Shown here piece by piece: positions 1 through 10,081 of a stretch of DNA of 64,000 nt. The DNA is taken from assembly GCA_947498355.1 (NCBI GenBank), contig CANMKA010000021.1, positions 1 through 64,000 of the forward strand. Direction: 5' to 3'. A model generated the notes under the pieces. It was not told where the DNA came from, made no database searches, and saw nothing but the letters and a program-made list of their open reading frames with translations. Every line of letters begins with the position of its first letter. The stretch's first letter is position 1. This DNA comes from an uncultured Paraglaciecola sp. GTDB lineage: Bacteria; Pseudomonadota; Gammaproteobacteria; Enterobacterales; Alteromonadaceae. Made by a program: the position numbers and the translations under genes.

Positions 1-134
1 TGGCCAATCGTTGTTTTGGCTCATACGACGATATACTCAATGCGTGCACCACAGCTTGGAATGATTTTGTTGGTGACATCAACCGGGTAACGAAAATGTG
101 CAATAGAGACTGGTTGGATGTGAGCAACACTTAA
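1..134 (+). CDS. IS630-family transposase, C-terminal end (partial)
   Basis: The frame that opens at base 3 encodes about 43 residues and stops with TAA at 132-134. It contains SYDDILNACTTAWNDF followed by RVTKMCNRDWL. This closely resembles the C-terminus of IS630-family DDE transposases, where a SYDDI-x-AW segment and a closing NRDW motif are recurrent. Only the tail is visible, so the catalytic DDE residues lie before the window and intactness cannot be judged. The gene runs toward the tRNA-Leu gene, which lies about 210 bp further on the opposite strand. The assignment rests on motif recognition of a short segment, but the match is specific. Confidence 0.75.
   Translation, partial: ANRCFGSYDDILNACTTAWNDFVGDINRVTKMCNRDWLDVSNT
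1..134 (+). mobile_element. Right-hand part of an IS630-like insertion sequence
   Basis: Inferred from the transposase tail ending at 134. The terminal inverted repeat and the TA target duplication usual for IS630 must lie between 135 and about 347. I could not place them, because the left end is outside the window. Confidence 0.5.
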
Positions 135-322
135 GATGGAATGGTATGACAGATGGGTAAAATTCATAGTCTTCAATATTATTGGATTTTAGGAACGACT
201 GAAGTTGTTGATGGGTCCGAGGAAGACGAGTTTGGGTGCGGATCATCATGGATGTGTGATTGACTTGCCATAAAGTTTTCGAAACTCCAGCCACAAAAAA
301 AGCCAACATAAGTTGACTTTAA

Positions 323-347
323 TTTATTACTTTTAACAAGTAATAAA
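323..347 (-). terminator. AT-rich hairpin just after tRNA-Leu
   Basis: A perfect 10-bp inverted repeat (TTTATTACTT at 323-332, AAGTAATAAA at 338-347, 5-nt loop) starts directly after the CCA end of the tRNA. It may aid 3' end formation. With no GC pairs near the base it is a weak terminator at best. Confidence 0.35.
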
Positions 348-432
348 TGGTACCAGTGGGCGGACTCGAACCGCCACGCATTGCTGCAACGGATTTTGAA
401 TCCGTCATGTCTACCAATTCCATCACACTGGC
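348..432 (-). tRNA. tRNA-Leu (anticodon CAA)
   Basis: The reverse complement folds as a class II tRNA. The acceptor stem is GCCAGTG paired with CACTGGT (first pair G-U), followed by discriminator A and an encoded CCA. The D-arm contains GGTAGAC. The anticodon stem ACGGA/TCCGT encloses loop TTCAAAA, giving anticodon CAA, which reads UUG. There is a long variable arm, and the T-arm has the GGTTCGAGTCC core. Length is 85 nt including CCA, as expected for leucine tRNA. Confidence 0.95.
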
Positions 433-471
433 ATGGATGGTTGAAGGAGTTTATCTCTTCAAGTGGCGTGC

Positions 472-499
472 ATTATAGCGATCAGAGTTGGGCATGCAA
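472..499 (-). promoter_or_regulatory. Promoter of tRNA-Leu
   Basis: On the minus strand, TTGCAT (494-499) and a perfect TATAAT (472-477) are 16 bp apart. A GC-rich GCACGCC discriminator follows, typical of stable-RNA promoters under stringent control. Transcription would start about 30 nt before the mature tRNA. Confidence 0.7.
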
Positions 500-661
500 G
501 TATTTTGTCGGGTCAGACGACCTTTTGATTAGTTTTCCACCAACCACTCAAGCAAATCTTGATCTTGCTTGGTGTAACCTCTGTTTTATAAACGCCTTGC
601 TTATTTATCCCCGATTCACAAACTGCTAGTATTTGGGTTTTAAACCAATGGTTATCGTATT

Positions 662-1174
662 TTGACTACCCCTTCTGCATTCCCTCGAGCTGGTTTTTTT
701 CGCCGTTTGGCCGCTATGGTTTACGATTTACTGGTCGCAATCGCAATTGGTATGTGCGCAGCTATCGTTATGACAATTGTTTTTACGTTGCTTTACGAAA
801 ATGGCGTCTTAGATAAACAAGGTGCTGAGCATGTGGGTGAGGTGTTGCAACATTCTTTATTATTCAAAACCACTATGCAAATTTGGGTCGGGGGTTGGAT
901 TGCTGGTTTTTTTGTATGGTTTTGGCGAAATGGCGGACAGACTATAGGTATGCGGGCTTGGCGTATTCGCCTGTTTAGCACAAATGACAAGCCTTTTGGC
1001 TACCTAAGAGCGCTCATACGGTTAGTTTGCTCTTTAGGTGGACTGGGCACCTTGCTGGTTTTACTTGATTGGAAATCCAAACAGTCTCTTCAAGACAGAA
1101 TTGCTGGCACTGAAATTTTGGTACTCACTAAAGATGCCAATCATCATGCCGCTTGGAAAGAGCTTCAGGAATAA
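662..1174 (+). CDS. RDD family membrane protein
   Basis: This is a 170-residue integral membrane protein of the RDD family. The N-terminal PRAGFFRRLAAMVYDLL (residues 9-25) has the family's conserved Arg and Asp. Membrane segments are seen at about 20-45, 70-92 and a weaker one at about 120-135. The G-Q-T-I-G-M-R-A-W stretch near residue 93 is also characteristic. The start is TTG at 662. The first in-frame ATG (716) would remove the conserved RDD N-terminus, and the ATG at 648 is out of frame. No strong Shine-Dalgarno sequence is visible, so the start is moderately certain. It converges with lptG, a common neighbour in Alteromonadales. The molecular function of the family is poorly defined, with transport suspected. 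Confidence 0.85.
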   Translation: MTTPSAFPRAGFFRRLAAMVYDLLVAIAIGMCAAIVMTIVFTLLYENGVLDKQGAEHVGEVLQHSLLFKTTMQIWVGGWIAGFFVWFWRNGGQTIGMRAWRIRLFSTNDKPFGYLRALIRLVCSLGGLGTLLVLLDWKSKQSLQDRIAGTEILVLTKDANHHAAWKELQE

Positions 1175-1185
1175 CTGCATAGTTT

Positions 1186-1218
1186 GTTAGCCACACACAT
1201 CAGAGAGCTGTGGCTAAC
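1186..1218. terminator. Stem-loop between convergent RDD gene and lptG
   Basis: A perfect 10-bp inverted repeat (GTTAGCCACA at 1186-1195, TGTGGCTAAC at 1209-1218, 13-nt loop) lies between the two converging genes and covers the lptG stop codon. There is no clear U-run on either strand, so efficiency as an intrinsic terminator is doubtful. Confidence 0.4.
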
Positions 1219-2281
1219 CTCGCCTTCGTAACAGATATATCGAAAAGAACGCAAACACTGCACTGGGTAACACTGCGCCTAGTATTGGCGGAAGCTGATA
1301 AACCAAGCTCACCGAGCCAAACACTTCATTACTGACAAAAAAGCCAAAACCAGTTAACACTCCAAGAATAATTCTTGCGCCCATAGTGACACTTCTCAAA
1401 GGTCCAAAGATAAAAGACAAAGCCATTAAAAGCATAACGCCAACCGACATAGGCTGCAAAACTTTACGCCACAAGGCTAGCTCGTAGCGACTTGGGTCCA
1501 AACTGTTATTCTTACGATAATTTACGTACTCAACTAAGCCTCGAATTGACAATGCCTCGGGTTTAACTTTAACCACACCTAACTTGTCTGGGGTCAAAGT
1601 GGATATCCATACGCCCTTGTCGACTTGCTGATAGCGTATTTTTTGATTACCCATGAAGGTGTAATTCACTTTATCAAGTTGCCATTCTCCATTCGTAAAA
1701 ACAGCCCGTTGCGCATTGGTAATTTGTTTTAAAACCAAGGTTTCATCAAATTCGTAGACCGTAACATCACTTAGGGTGAATCTATCGACAACTTCGCCGA
1801 TACTCACAAAATTATCCGCATCTTTAGCCCAGGTGAGTCGATTTGCAGCGAAAAGACTCCCTCCAGAAATTGCTTGAGTCCGAATTTCTTTTGCTTTTGT
1901 TTCCGTTGCTGGGGCGATCCATTCGCCGATAGACATAACAAATAGCACCATGATAAATGCAGATTTCATAGCAGATAAGATAATATTCCAACGACTCTGC
2001 CCAGCAGATTGCATCACGACAAGTTCGCTGTTGCTGGCTAACATCCCCATACCAACCAGCCCACCAATTAAGGTTGCCATTGGAAAGAATTGCTCGATTT
2101 CTCTGGGTAAACTTAACAACACATAAACGCCAGCAGTAGCCATATCGTAGCTACCTCGACCAACTTGTTTCATCTGTTCAATAAATTTAATTAGGGCACT
2201 TAACCCCACCAATACGCTCAATGTCATGGCTGTCGTGCCAAGTAACGTTCGCGCAATATAGATATCGAGTATTTTAAACAC
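1214..2281 (-). CDS. lptG: LPS export ABC transporter permease LptG
   Basis: LptG is one of the two inner-membrane permeases that, with LptF and the ATPase LptB, extract lipopolysaccharide and push it across the LptC-LptA bridge. The 355-residue protein has the family layout: N-terminal membrane helices (about 12-130), a periplasmic beta-jellyroll (about 130-265) and three C-terminal helices. The start is GTG at 2281, with GGAG 8 nt upstream. This matches the N-terminus of other LptG proteins (MFKILDIYIARTLL). It overlaps the end of lptF by 8 bp, so the two are translationally coupled. Confidence 0.95.
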   Translation of the reverse strand: MFKILDIYIARTLLGTTAMTLSVLVGLSALIKFIEQMKQVGRGSYDMATAGVYVLLSLPREIEQFFPMATLIGGLVGMGMLASNSELVVMQSAGQSRWNIILSAMKSAFIMVLFVMSIGEWIAPATETKAKEIRTQAISGGSLFAANRLTWAKDADNFVSIGEVVDRFTLSDVTVYEFDETLVLKQITNAQRAVFTNGEWQLDKVNYTFMGNQKIRYQQVDKGVWISTLTPDKLGVVKVKPEALSIRGLVEYVNYRKNNSLDPSRYELALWRKVLQPMSVGVMLLMALSFIFGPLRSVTMGARIILGVLTGFGFFVSNEVFGSVSLVYQLPPILGAVLPSAVFAFFSIYLLRRRG

Positions 2282-3383
2282 GCTTTTCTCCTTTAATCTT
2301 AGCGCGTATTTTTACCCCCAAAGGGCGGCCTTTCATAATCAACACTATACCAATAATAAAGAGCACCAAGTGTACCCACCATAAACCCAGTTGTGCCGGA
2401 ATTTGGCTTTCTTCTAGAGCTTTTCGGCCTGCCATCAGTAACAGAAAGTATCCTAGGTAAAGCATTAAGGCTGGGAACATTTTACCAAACCGGCCCTGCC
2501 TAGGATTTGCTGCACTCAGTGGTACTGCAATTAATACTAAAAAGGGTAGAGACAAAGGAATAGCGATACGCCAATGCAATTCTGCAAGGGCTTCGATTGA
2601 TGGATCGTTTATGAGTTCTTCTGTTGGGTAGGCAGTTAATTTACGACGTTTCTTTTCTGGTTGTTGTTCGGCAATTTGTATTTGATACTCGTCAAATTCC
2701 ACCACGCTATAGTCTTGCTGACCTAGCTTGCCTTCGTATTGCTTACCTTGTTTCAATACCAGTTTTTCTGACCCCAACTCACCCGCTACCACCCCACCAG
2801 AATCAGCGTAGACAATTCGAATATTTTGTTCTTCGCTACCTATCTCTTTTTGCGCTAAAAATACTTTTTTAAGGCCTGTTTGCACGTTGTCAATTTCATG
2901 TACAAACATGACAGCCTGTTGATTAGAGGTTTGCTGGAATCGACCCGGCACTAGGGTTGTTAAACCACTTTGCGCACCTATGTCATCTTCCAGCTGATAC
3001 TCACTTTCGACGGCTAAAGGTGCTAGCCAAAGGGTGAGTAACGCAGTCACTATCGCCATAGCAACGGCAAGTACCAGCATAACTCGCGTGATATACCACT
3101 CACTGATACCACACGCCCGCATCACACTCATTTCGCTATCTACGTATAATCGGCCATGAGCCAACATAATGCCTAAAAATAAACTCAACGGTAAAACTAA
3201 AGATGCCAATATAGGTAAGCTTAGTCCTAAAAATCCCAGTACTAGTCCCGCTGGTATTTCGCCATTAGACGCCTCTGCCAAGACTCTGACAAACTTTTGC
3301 GTAACAAAAATAGCCATAAGCAACAAAAAAACGGCTATCTGTGATTTAAATGTCTCTGTAATTAAATAACGAAAAATAAGCAC
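2274..3383 (-). CDS. lptF: LPS export ABC transporter permease LptF
   Basis: This is the partner permease of LptG in the LptB2FG lipopolysaccharide extractor. The protein is 369 residues, near the family's usual length. It begins MLIFRYLITETFKSQIAVF, closely matching E. coli LptF, with three N-terminal helices, a periplasmic domain (about 130-265) and C-terminal helices with the conserved VPLSAANPRQGR segment. The start codon is GTG at 3383. It is the first gene of the lptF-lptG operon and is divergent from pepA, an arrangement conserved across gammaproteobacteria. Confidence 0.95.
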   Translation of the reverse strand: MLIFRYLITETFKSQIAVFLLLMAIFVTQKFVRVLAEASNGEIPAGLVLGFLGLSLPILASLVLPLSLFLGIMLAHGRLYVDSEMSVMRACGISEWYITRVMLVLAVAMAIVTALLTLWLAPLAVESEYQLEDDIGAQSGLTTLVPGRFQQTSNQQAVMFVHEIDNVQTGLKKVFLAQKEIGSEEQNIRIVYADSGGVVAGELGSEKLVLKQGKQYEGKLGQQDYSVVEFDEYQIQIAEQQPEKKRRKLTAYPTEELINDPSIEALAELHWRIAIPLSLPFLVLIAVPLSAANPRQGRFGKMFPALMLYLGYFLLLMAGRKALEESQIPAQLGLWWVHLVLFIIGIVLIMKGRPLGVKIRAKIKGEKRV

Positions 3384-3562
3384 TTTAGATCCATAGGAAA
3401 ACTAGTATTTTTAGTGGAACAAACCGAATTTTTAAGTAAACTTAGCGTTTTAACAAGTTTAATTTAAAAACAGCCCGAAAATAGCGACAACCGTGTCAGC
3501 AATCATTAAATTTTCAGGTACATTGCAATCTTATCGTATTATGCACGTTATACCCAATAACG

Positions 3563-3599
3563 TAGATAAAAAACCTGCAGCTGTAAGTTTTTTTATCTA
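3563..3599 (+). promoter_or_regulatory. AT-rich hairpin in the pepA leader
   Basis: TAGATAAAAAAC (3563-3574) and a complementary arm ending ATCTA (3587-3599) form an 11-12 bp inverted repeat with a 12-nt loop and one unpaired T. It lies about 35 nt before the pepA ribosome-binding site, within the lptF-pepA divergent region. Its role is unknown. Confidence 0.35.
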
Positions 3600-3642
3600 T
3601 TTGCTATGCGGCCTTTGTTTTATCTTGTAGCGAGGAATGATA

Positions 3643-5148
3643 GTGGAATTTAGCGTAAAAAGTGGTAGCCCAGAAAAGCAACGCAGTGCCTGTATCGTGG
3701 TGGGCGTATTTGAACCCAGACGCCTAACATCTGTCGCTGAACAACTCGATGTAATTAGCGAAGGTTACATTAGCAACTTGTTACGCCGAGGCGATTTAGA
3801 AGGCCGAGCAGGTCAAATGCTATTGTTGCATCAAGTACCAAATATACTGAGCGAGCGCGTATTATTAGTAGGTTGTGGTAAAGAACGCGAGCTCGACGAA
3901 AGGCAATATAAGCAAATTATTTCTAAGACGATTAAAACCTTAAATGAAACCGGTTCAATGGAAGCAGTCAGCTTCTTAACCGAACTCCATGTTAAAGGCA
4001 GAGATACCTATTGGAAAGTGCGCCAAGCCGTCGAAGCAACGCAAGATTCTCTGTATACCTTTTTACAGCTTAAAACCAAAAAAGATGAATTGCGTCGTCC
4101 GTTGCGTAAAATTGTATTTAATGTGCCAACTCGACGTGAATTACCAATAGGCGAGCGCGCCCTCGCTCACGGGTTGGCTGTTGCAGATGGCGCCAAAACG
4201 GCTAAAGACGTGGCTAATATGCCTCCAAATATCTGCAACCCAGCCTATTTGCTTAAACAAGCAGAACAACTCGAAACACAATACGATAATTTGCATGTAA
4301 GTTCGGTCAACGAACAGCAAATGGATGAGCTAGGCATGCACTCCTATTTAGCCGTTGGTCGAGGCTCTGCGAATGAGTCAATCATGACCATAATGGAGCA
4401 TAAAGGTGGCCCTGCGGATCAAGCGCCCATTGTATTAGTGGGTAAAGGCTTAACCTTTGATTCGGGTGGTATTTCGATTAAGCCAGGCCAAGGCATGGAT
4501 GAAATGAAATATGACATGGGCGGTGCGGCAAGCGTTCTCGGAGCCATGCATACTATCAGCGAGCTCAACTTACCCATTAACATAATTGGTTTACTTGTAG
4601 GTTGTGAGAACATGCCTGACGCCAACGCCTATCGTCCTGGCGACATTCTTACCACTATGTCGGGGCAAACCGTTGAAGTGCTCAACACCGACGCCGAAGG
4701 CCGTTTAGTATTATGTGATGCCTTAACCTACGTAGAACGCTTTGATCCTGAGTTAGTGATTGATATCGCCACCCTCACTGGTGCTTGCGTGATTGCTTTG
4801 GGTGCTCATGCATCCGGCATTATGAGTAACCATAATCCTCTCGCTCACGAATTAATTAACGCTTCAGAACAAAGTGGCGACAAGGCATGGCGTTTGCCTC
4901 TTTGGGATGAATACCAAGAACAAATAGAGAGCCCCTTTGCGGACATGGCCAACGTTGGCGGGCGTCCAGCTGGCACTATTACCGCTGCGTGCTTCTTGTC
5001 TCGCTTCACGAAAAAATATAATTGGGCACATATGGATATTGCAGGTACAGCATGGACTGGGGGCAAAAACAAAGGCTCTACTGGCCGACCTGTGCCTATG
5101 TTGTCACAATTTTTGATGAACCGAGCAGGTATAGAAAGCGAAGACTAA
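3643..5148 (+). CDS. pepA: Leucyl aminopeptidase PepA (M17 family)
   Basis: PepA is a hexameric di-metal aminopeptidase that removes N-terminal residues. In E. coli it is also a DNA-binding accessory factor (XerA/CarP) in Xer recombination and carAB control. The sequence tracks E. coli PepA along its length, with metal/active-site motifs [15 protein letters not shown] near residue 270 and NTDAEGRL near 350. An ATG at 3637 abuts the AGGA Shine-Dalgarno with no spacing, so it is a poor start. GTG at 3643 has 6-nt spacing and reproduces the E. coli N-terminus [13 protein letters not shown], giving 501 residues. Next comes holC, 24 bp after the stop, in the conserved pepA-holC-valS order. Confidence 0.96.
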   Translation: MEFSVKSGSPEKQRSACIVVGVFEPRRLTSVAEQLDVISEGYISNLLRRGDLEGRAGQMLLLHQVPNILSERVLLVGCGKERELDERQYKQIISKTIKTLNETGSMEAVSFLTELHVKGRDTYWKVRQAVEATQDSLYTFLQLKTKKDELRRPLRKIVFNVPTRRELPIGERALAHGLAVADGAKTAKDVANMPPNICNPAYLLKQAEQLETQYDNLHVSSVNEQQMDELGMHSYLAVGRGSANESIMTIMEHKGGPADQAPIVLVGKGLTFDSGGISIKPGQGMDEMKYDMGGAASVLGAMHTISELNLPINIIGLLVGCENMPDANAYRPGDILTTMSGQTVEVLNTDAEGRLVLCDALTYVERFDPELVIDIATLTGACVIALGAHASGIMSNHNPLAHELINASEQSGDKAWRLPLWDEYQEQIESPFADMANVGGRPAGTITAACFLSRFTKKYNWAHMDIAGTAWTGGKNKGSTGRPVPMLSQFLMNRAGIESED

Positions 5149-5172
5149 ACGCGAGTTAAGGCAACGACCTAG

Positions 5173-5634
5173 ATGTCAAATGTAACCTTTTATCTTTTAG
5201 ATGAATCCTCCCAAGACAAGCCAGCTCACTTAGAGCTGGCTTGCTTATTAGCGGCCCGTAGTTATCGGCAAAAGCAAAAGTGTTTGGTGTATTGCCAAGA
5301 TCAAGCCCAAGCAGAACAGTTTGATGAGCTACTTTGGCAACTACCAACAGATGCATTTGTCCCTCATAATTTGAGCGGAGAGGGCCCAGTAGGCGGCGCA
5401 CCTGTAGAAATATGCTGGCAGGCTCCTACCCAATTTAATCGAGCAGTATTGATAAATCTAGCGTCAAATGTGCCGGACTTTCACCAACGATTTAAACAAA
5501 TCATAGACTTTGTTCCCGCCTCAGAAGCACTAAAAGTGCAGGCTCGTGAACGATATAAACACTATAGAGCAGCGGGCAATCAACTCGATACCCTGCCCGC
5601 TTCGACTTTGAATGAGATACAAAATCATGGATAA
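5173..5634 (+). CDS. holC: DNA polymerase III subunit chi
   Basis: The chi subunit of the clamp-loader assembly binds psi (HolD) and single-strand DNA-binding protein, tethering the polymerase to SSB-coated lagging strand. At 153 residues it is close to E. coli HolC (147). It shares the start NVTFYLLD, the central [18 protein letters not shown] motif (about 59-77) and the C-terminal [22 protein letters not shown] region. It lies 24 bp after pepA and overlaps valS by 8 bp, consistent with a pepA-holC-valS operon. Confidence 0.95.
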   Translation: MSNVTFYLLDESSQDKPAHLELACLLAARSYRQKQKCLVYCQDQAQAEQFDELLWQLPTDAFVPHNLSGEGPVGGAPVEICWQAPTQFNRAVLINLASNVPDFHQRFKQIIDFVPASEALKVQARERYKHYRAAGNQLDTLPASTLNEIQNHG

Positions 5635-8479
5635 AACCTTTAACCCACAGCTAATTGAACAATCAATCTATAAAAAGTGGGAGGACAGCGGCCTATTTAA
5701 ACCTAGTGGCAAAGGCGACAGTTACAGCATTGTTATTCCACCGCCCAATGTTACCGGTAGTTTACACATGGGCCATGCATTTCAGCACACCATTATGGAT
5801 GCTTTAACCCGCTATAAGCGCATGGATGGTTTCAATACACTTTGGCAAGTTGGTACCGACCACGCTGGTATCGCAACGCAAATGGTTGTAGAGCGTAAGC
5901 TAGAAGCTGAAGGAAAAACCAACCGCAAAGCATTAGGCCGCGAAAAGTTTATTGAAAAAGTATGGGATTGGAAGGCTGAATCGGGCGGCACCATTACAGA
6001 GCAAATGCGCCGTTTAGGAAACTCTGTAGATTGGGAGCGCGAGCGGTTCACTATGGACCCAGGCTTATCAAAAGCGGTAGAAAAAGTGTTTGTTGATTTA
6101 TACAAAGACGATTTAATCTATCGTGGTAAACGTTTAGTTAATTGGGATCCTAAATTACAAACCGCCATCTCAGATTTAGAAGTCGAAAACAAAGATAAGA
6201 AAGGCCACATGTGGCACTTCCGCTACCCTTTAGCCGATGGTAACACTACTCAAGACGGCCAAAACTACTTGGTTGTTGCTACAACTCGTCCCGAGACTTT
6301 ATTGGGCGATACCGCAGTAGCGGTTAACCCCAACGACCCTAGGTACAAAGACTTAATTGGCCAGTATATTACCCTACCTTTGGTGGGTCGCCGTATTCCT
6401 ATTGTAGGCGACGAACATGCAGATATGGAAAAAGGCACAGGTTGTGTGAAAATTACTCCCGCCCACGACTTTAACGATTACGAAGTAGGTAAACGCCATA
6501 ACTTACCTATGATTAACGTCTTAACCTTTGTCGGACATATACGCCAAAGTGCTGAGGTGTTCGATACCAATGGTGAAGCATCACAGGCGTATGACACCAA
6601 GCTACCAGAGTCGTTTCAAGACTTAGAGCGCTTTGCTGCTCGCAAAGCCGTAGTCGCCGAAATGGAAGCACTCGGCCTACTCGATGAAATAAAAGATCAT
6701 GATCTTACTGTGCCCTACGGCGACCGAGGTCAAGTGGTTATCGAACCTATGCTAACCGACCAATGGTATGTAAGAGTCGAACAAATGGCTAACGTTGCGA
6801 CTCAAGCTGTTGAAAATGGCGATATCAAATTTGTACCTAAACAATACGAAAATATGTATTTTGCTTGGATGCGAGATATCCAAGACTGGTGTATCTCGCG
6901 ACAACTTTGGTGGGGACATAGGATCCCTGCTTGGTACGACGATTCAGGCAAGGTCTACGTAGGCACTTCTGAACAAGCTGTACGAGCAGACCATAAACTT
7001 GACGATTCAGTTGTCTTGCACCAAGACAACGACGTACTAGACACATGGTTCTCTTCTGCCTTATGGACTTTCTCTACCTTGGGCTGGCCAGATAACCTAG
7101 AAGATTTAAAAACCTTCCACCCAACTGATGTACTCGTCACTGGATTTGATATCATTTTCTTCTGGGTAGCACGGATGATTATGATGACCATGCATTTCAT
7201 CAAAAACGAAGACGGCACGCCTCAAGTACCGTTTAAAACAGTTTATGTGACTGGGCTAATCCGCGATGAAAACGGCGATAAAATGTCGAAGTCAAAAGGT
7301 AACGTCATCGATCCGCTAGACATTATCGACGGTATCGATTTAGAAACCTTAGTTGAAAAACGTACTGCCAATATGATGCAACAGAATATTGCCAGCAAAA
7401 TCGAAAAGAGCACTCGAAAGCAATTTCCAGACGGGATGGAAACCAGTGGTACTGACGCATTACGCTTTACCCTAGCGGCACTTGCCTCGACAGGCCGTGA
7501 TATTAGTTGGGATATGAAGCGCCTCGAAGGCTATCGTAATTTCTGTAATAAGCTTTGGAATGCGAGTAATTTTGTATTAATGAATACCCAAGAGCACGAC
7601 TGTGGGTTTAGTTCAGATACGCCTAAAACGTTATCATTGGCAGATAAATGGATATTGGGTCAATACCAAACCACAATCAAAGCCTACCGAGATGCGATAG
7701 ACAACTACCGCTTTGATTTGGCTGCCACGACTGTGTACGAATTCACCAAAAATCAATTTTGTGATTGGTACATAGAACTCACTAAGCCCGTTTTATTTAA
7801 AGGAACAGCAGCCCAGCAGTGCGGTACACGTCATACCTTGGTCTCGGTGCTTGAGTCTCTGCTTCGCTTAATGCACCCTATCATGCCTTTTATCACAGAA
7901 ACCATTTGGCAAGACGTGTCAAAAGTAGCCGCTTGCAACGCTGACACTATAATGAATCAAGCCTTTCCTACTTTTGATGAGTCTTTAGTAGATACTGAGG
8001 CCATGGCCGATTTAGAGTGGGTTAAAGGGTTTGTCTTAGCAATACGCACAGTGCGCGGCGAAATGGACATTCCGCCAAGTAAACCTCTACAAGTCTTACT
8101 CAATAACGCCTCTGAACAAGACAAGCAACGATTAGCTGACAATAGTTTGTTTTTACAGTCTATTGGTAAATTGGAATCAATCACTTTAGTTGAGGAAGGT
8201 GAATCGCTGCCAGCCTGCGCGACTTCTCTACTTGGTACCTTAGAAATTATGCTACCAATGGCAGGCTTAATCGACAAAGAGGCTGAACTCGCAAGGATCA
8301 GCAAAGCCTTAGATAAGCTCGAAAAAGACTACGCGAGAACAGAAGGCAAACTGGCCAACGAAAAGTTTGTAAGTAAAGCACCAGCAGCTGTCATAGACAA
8401 AGAAAAAGCGAAGTTAGAAGACTTCACCTTGCAAATAAGCAAACTGAAAGAGCAACAGGAGACTATTTCAGCTCTTTAA
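5627..8479 (+). CDS. valS: Valyl-tRNA synthetase
   Basis: This class I synthetase charges tRNA-Val and edits mischarged threonine. The 950-residue protein matches E. coli ValS (951) throughout. The signature HMGH is at about residues 47-50, the KMSKS loop at about 552, the CP1 editing domain contains [19 protein letters not shown], and a C-terminal coiled coil covers about 880-950. An upstream ATG at 5612 is in frame. The start at 5627 gives [12 protein letters not shown], matching the family N-terminus, and is preferred. It overlaps holC and is followed by a strong terminator. Confidence 0.97.
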   Translation: MDKTFNPQLIEQSIYKKWEDSGLFKPSGKGDSYSIVIPPPNVTGSLHMGHAFQHTIMDALTRYKRMDGFNTLWQVGTDHAGIATQMVVERKLEAEGKTNRKALGREKFIEKVWDWKAESGGTITEQMRRLGNSVDWERERFTMDPGLSKAVEKVFVDLYKDDLIYRGKRLVNWDPKLQTAISDLEVENKDKKGHMWHFRYPLADGNTTQDGQNYLVVATTRPETLLGDTAVAVNPNDPRYKDLIGQYITLPLVGRRIPIVGDEHADMEKGTGCVKITPAHDFNDYEVGKRHNLPMINVLTFVGHIRQSAEVFDTNGEASQAYDTKLPESFQDLERFAARKAVVAEMEALGLLDEIKDHDLTVPYGDRGQVVIEPMLTDQWYVRVEQMANVATQAVENGDIKFVPKQYENMYFAWMRDIQDWCISRQLWWGHRIPAWYDDSGKVYVGTSEQAVRADHKLDDSVVLHQDNDVLDTWFSSALWTFSTLGWPDNLEDLKTFHPTDVLVTGFDIIFFWVARMIMMTMHFIKNEDGTPQVPFKTVYVTGLIRDENGDKMSKSKGNVIDPLDIIDGIDLETLVEKRTANMMQQNIASKIEKSTRKQFPDGMETSGTDALRFTLAALASTGRDISWDMKRLEGYRNFCNKLWNASNFVLMNTQEHDCGFSSDTPKTLSLADKWILGQYQTTIKAYRDAIDNYRFDLAATTVYEFTKNQFCDWYIELTKPVLFKGTAAQQCGTRHTLVSVLESLLRLMHPIMPFITETIWQDVSKVAACNADTIMNQAFPTFDESLVDTEAMADLEWVKGFVLAIRTVRGEMDIPPSKPLQVLLNNASEQDKQRLADNSLFLQSIGKLESITLVEEGESLPACATSLLGTLEIMLPMAGLIDKEAELARISKALDKLEKDYARTEGKLANEKFVSKAPAAVIDKEKAKLEDFTLQISKLKEQQETISAL

Positions 8480-8502
8480 ACTGGCTTTTGGATGTAAATG
8501 AT

Positions 8503-8543
8503 AAAAAAAACCGTGATTAACCTATCGTTAATCACGGTTTTTT
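8503..8543 (+). terminator. Rho-independent terminator after valS
   Basis: CCGTGATTAAC (8511-8521) pairs with GTTAATCACGG (8527-8537) around a 5-nt loop. A-rich and T-rich tails on either side let it act in both directions. It closes the pepA-holC-valS operon. Confidence 0.9.
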
Positions 8544-8581
8544 GTAAAGATATAAGGAGAAATAATCAAATATTGAGTTAA

Positions 8582-10081
8582 ATGCAAAAAATTGCGTTTT
8601 GTTTGTTACTGGTTGTTAGCTTTTCTAAGGTGTTTGCCAGCACGTCTGACACCGAGCTTAGCAAGCAAATACAACTAGTATTTGCCGCTAACATGAATGA
8701 TATCGCGTCTAATACGCAAGGTAGCTATAGTCGCCTCTACTCGTTACTCGAAAAAACCCGAAAAAACCCGAATACTATATTTGCTTTTGGCGGCGGAAGC
8801 TTAGGGCCTAGCTCTATGTCTATGTTCGACCGTGGCTCGCATATCATAGATATATTAAATAGCCTTGAACCCGATTTGATGACGGTGAGAAAAAGGGAGT
8901 TTAGCTATTTCGAAGACGAACTATCACTGCGCTCAAATGAAGCCGCATTTCCAATTATCGCAAGCAACGTCGTCGACCCATTAACCACAGGCAATATCGA
9001 AGGTATCTACACTCGTTTTATTGTAGAGAGAGGCGATATAAAAGTAGGGTTTATGTCAGTACTGGAAGAGGAGGTAGTACAAGAATATCTCCTTAATCGC
9101 GTACGGGTATTCGAATCTCAAACTGTGATTGAAGGCCAAGCCAAAAAACTCAGGCGCGAAGGCGCAGATATAGTCATCATGATGTTTGCCAAAAAACGTC
9201 TGTATTATAGAGACTTATTGGATTCGGGCACGATAGACTTCGCCATAAATTCTCGAGCTGATCAAGACAATACAGCGTTAAGTCGCTTGACTCACCCCAA
9301 TATATTTAGCTTGTCGCAAAATAACAGAGCATTACTGCTAGATATTCAACTATCTGATAGTCAGTCCACCAAACCAAAGGCATCTGCAAGAGAGGTGTTA
9401 CTAACAGACTACCCAGAAAACCCCAAAATCAGCATGCAAATTAACGACTACAACCATAGGCTCGATAGACTGCTCAATCAGGTAGTTGGTCATGTTGATA
9501 CGCCAATTAATACTTTACGGGAGTCGGTGCGTTCTGAAGAAAATGCCTTTGCCAATTTTATTGCTGACACTCTAAAAGATTATAAAAATGCGGATATAGG
9601 CTTTATAAACGGCGGACTAATAAGAGGTAACAAAAAGTACCTTCAGACAACATCATTAACACGCCGAGATATCGCATCTGAGTTGCCTTTTAGAAGCAGA
9701 ATAATTAAGGTCTCAGCCTCTGGAGAGCAAATACGCCAAGCATTAGAGCATGGGGTAAGTGAAATAGAATTACTCAGAGGAAAATTTCCTCATGTGTCTG
9801 GCTTGACTTACAGTTTTTCAACGTTTAAAAAGCCGGGAAAACGAGTCAGCAATATTAAAATTAACGGCCAAGATCTCGATACCAGCCAATTGTATTCAGT
9901 CGCCACATCAGATTACATAGCCAGCGGCGGCGATGGTTTTGCCAGCTTTAGCCACCAAACCGAGATTCAGTCAACAGATACCTCATTGCCCTTGATCTCT
10001 GATATCGTAATTCTCAATATTCAAAATAACGGCAATATTGCACCTAAACTAGAAAACCGCATTACAAGGCTAGACAAGTGA
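8582..10081 (+). CDS. Periplasmic 5'-nucleotidase-like protein with degenerate metallophosphatase domain
   Basis: This 499-residue protein has a signal peptide (about 1-19, MQKIAFCLLLVVSFSKVFAS). It follows the two-domain plan of UshA-type 5'-nucleotidases. The C-terminal substrate-binding domain is well kept: NGGLIRG near 344 and SDYIASGGDGF near 443. The N-terminal metallophosphatase domain keeps its outline, including IASNVV, but lacks the usual metal-binding Asp/His residues. The D-x-H motif reads AANMND, the GD motif reads FGGGSLG, the GNHE motif reads KREFSYFE, and the later H and GHSH motifs read MMFAKK and INSRAD. It is probably catalytically dead and may bind a nucleotide ligand. Its stop overlaps the GTG of the downstream diguanylate cyclase, suggesting it is the cyclase's periplasmic sensor partner. 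Confidence 0.75.
   Translation: MQKIAFCLLLVVSFSKVFASTSDTELSKQIQLVFAANMNDIASNTQGSYSRLYSLLEKTRKNPNTIFAFGGGSLGPSSMSMFDRGSHIIDILNSLEPDLMTVRKREFSYFEDELSLRSNEAAFPIIASNVVDPLTTGNIEGIYTRFIVERGDIKVGFMSVLEEEVVQEYLLNRVRVFESQTVIEGQAKKLRREGADIVIMMFAKKRLYYRDLLDSGTIDFAINSRADQDNTALSRLTHPNIFSLSQNNRALLLDIQLSDSQSTKPKASAREVLLTDYPENPKISMQINDYNHRLDRLLNQVVGHVDTPINTLRESVRSEENAFANFIADTLKDYKNADIGFINGGLIRGNKKYLQTTSLTRRDIASELPFRSRIIKVSASGEQIRQALEHGVSEIELLRGKFPHVSGLTYSFSTFKKPGKRVSNIKINGQDLDTSQLYSVATSDYIASGGDGFASFSHQTEIQSTDTSLPLISDIVILNIQNNGNIAPKLENRITRLDK

Noticed and set aside
79..309. 76-residue minus-strand frame near the window start
   Set aside because: It overlaps the transposase tail and resembles no family; its composition looks like chance coding opposite the IS end.
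381..629. 82-residue plus-strand frame
   Set aside because: It runs antisense through the tRNA-Leu gene and its promoter, so it is spurious.
8582..10081. Active UshA-type 5'-nucleotidase
   Set aside because: The metal-binding Asp/His motifs of the phosphatase domain are replaced, so catalysis is doubtful; it was annotated as nucleotidase-like only.
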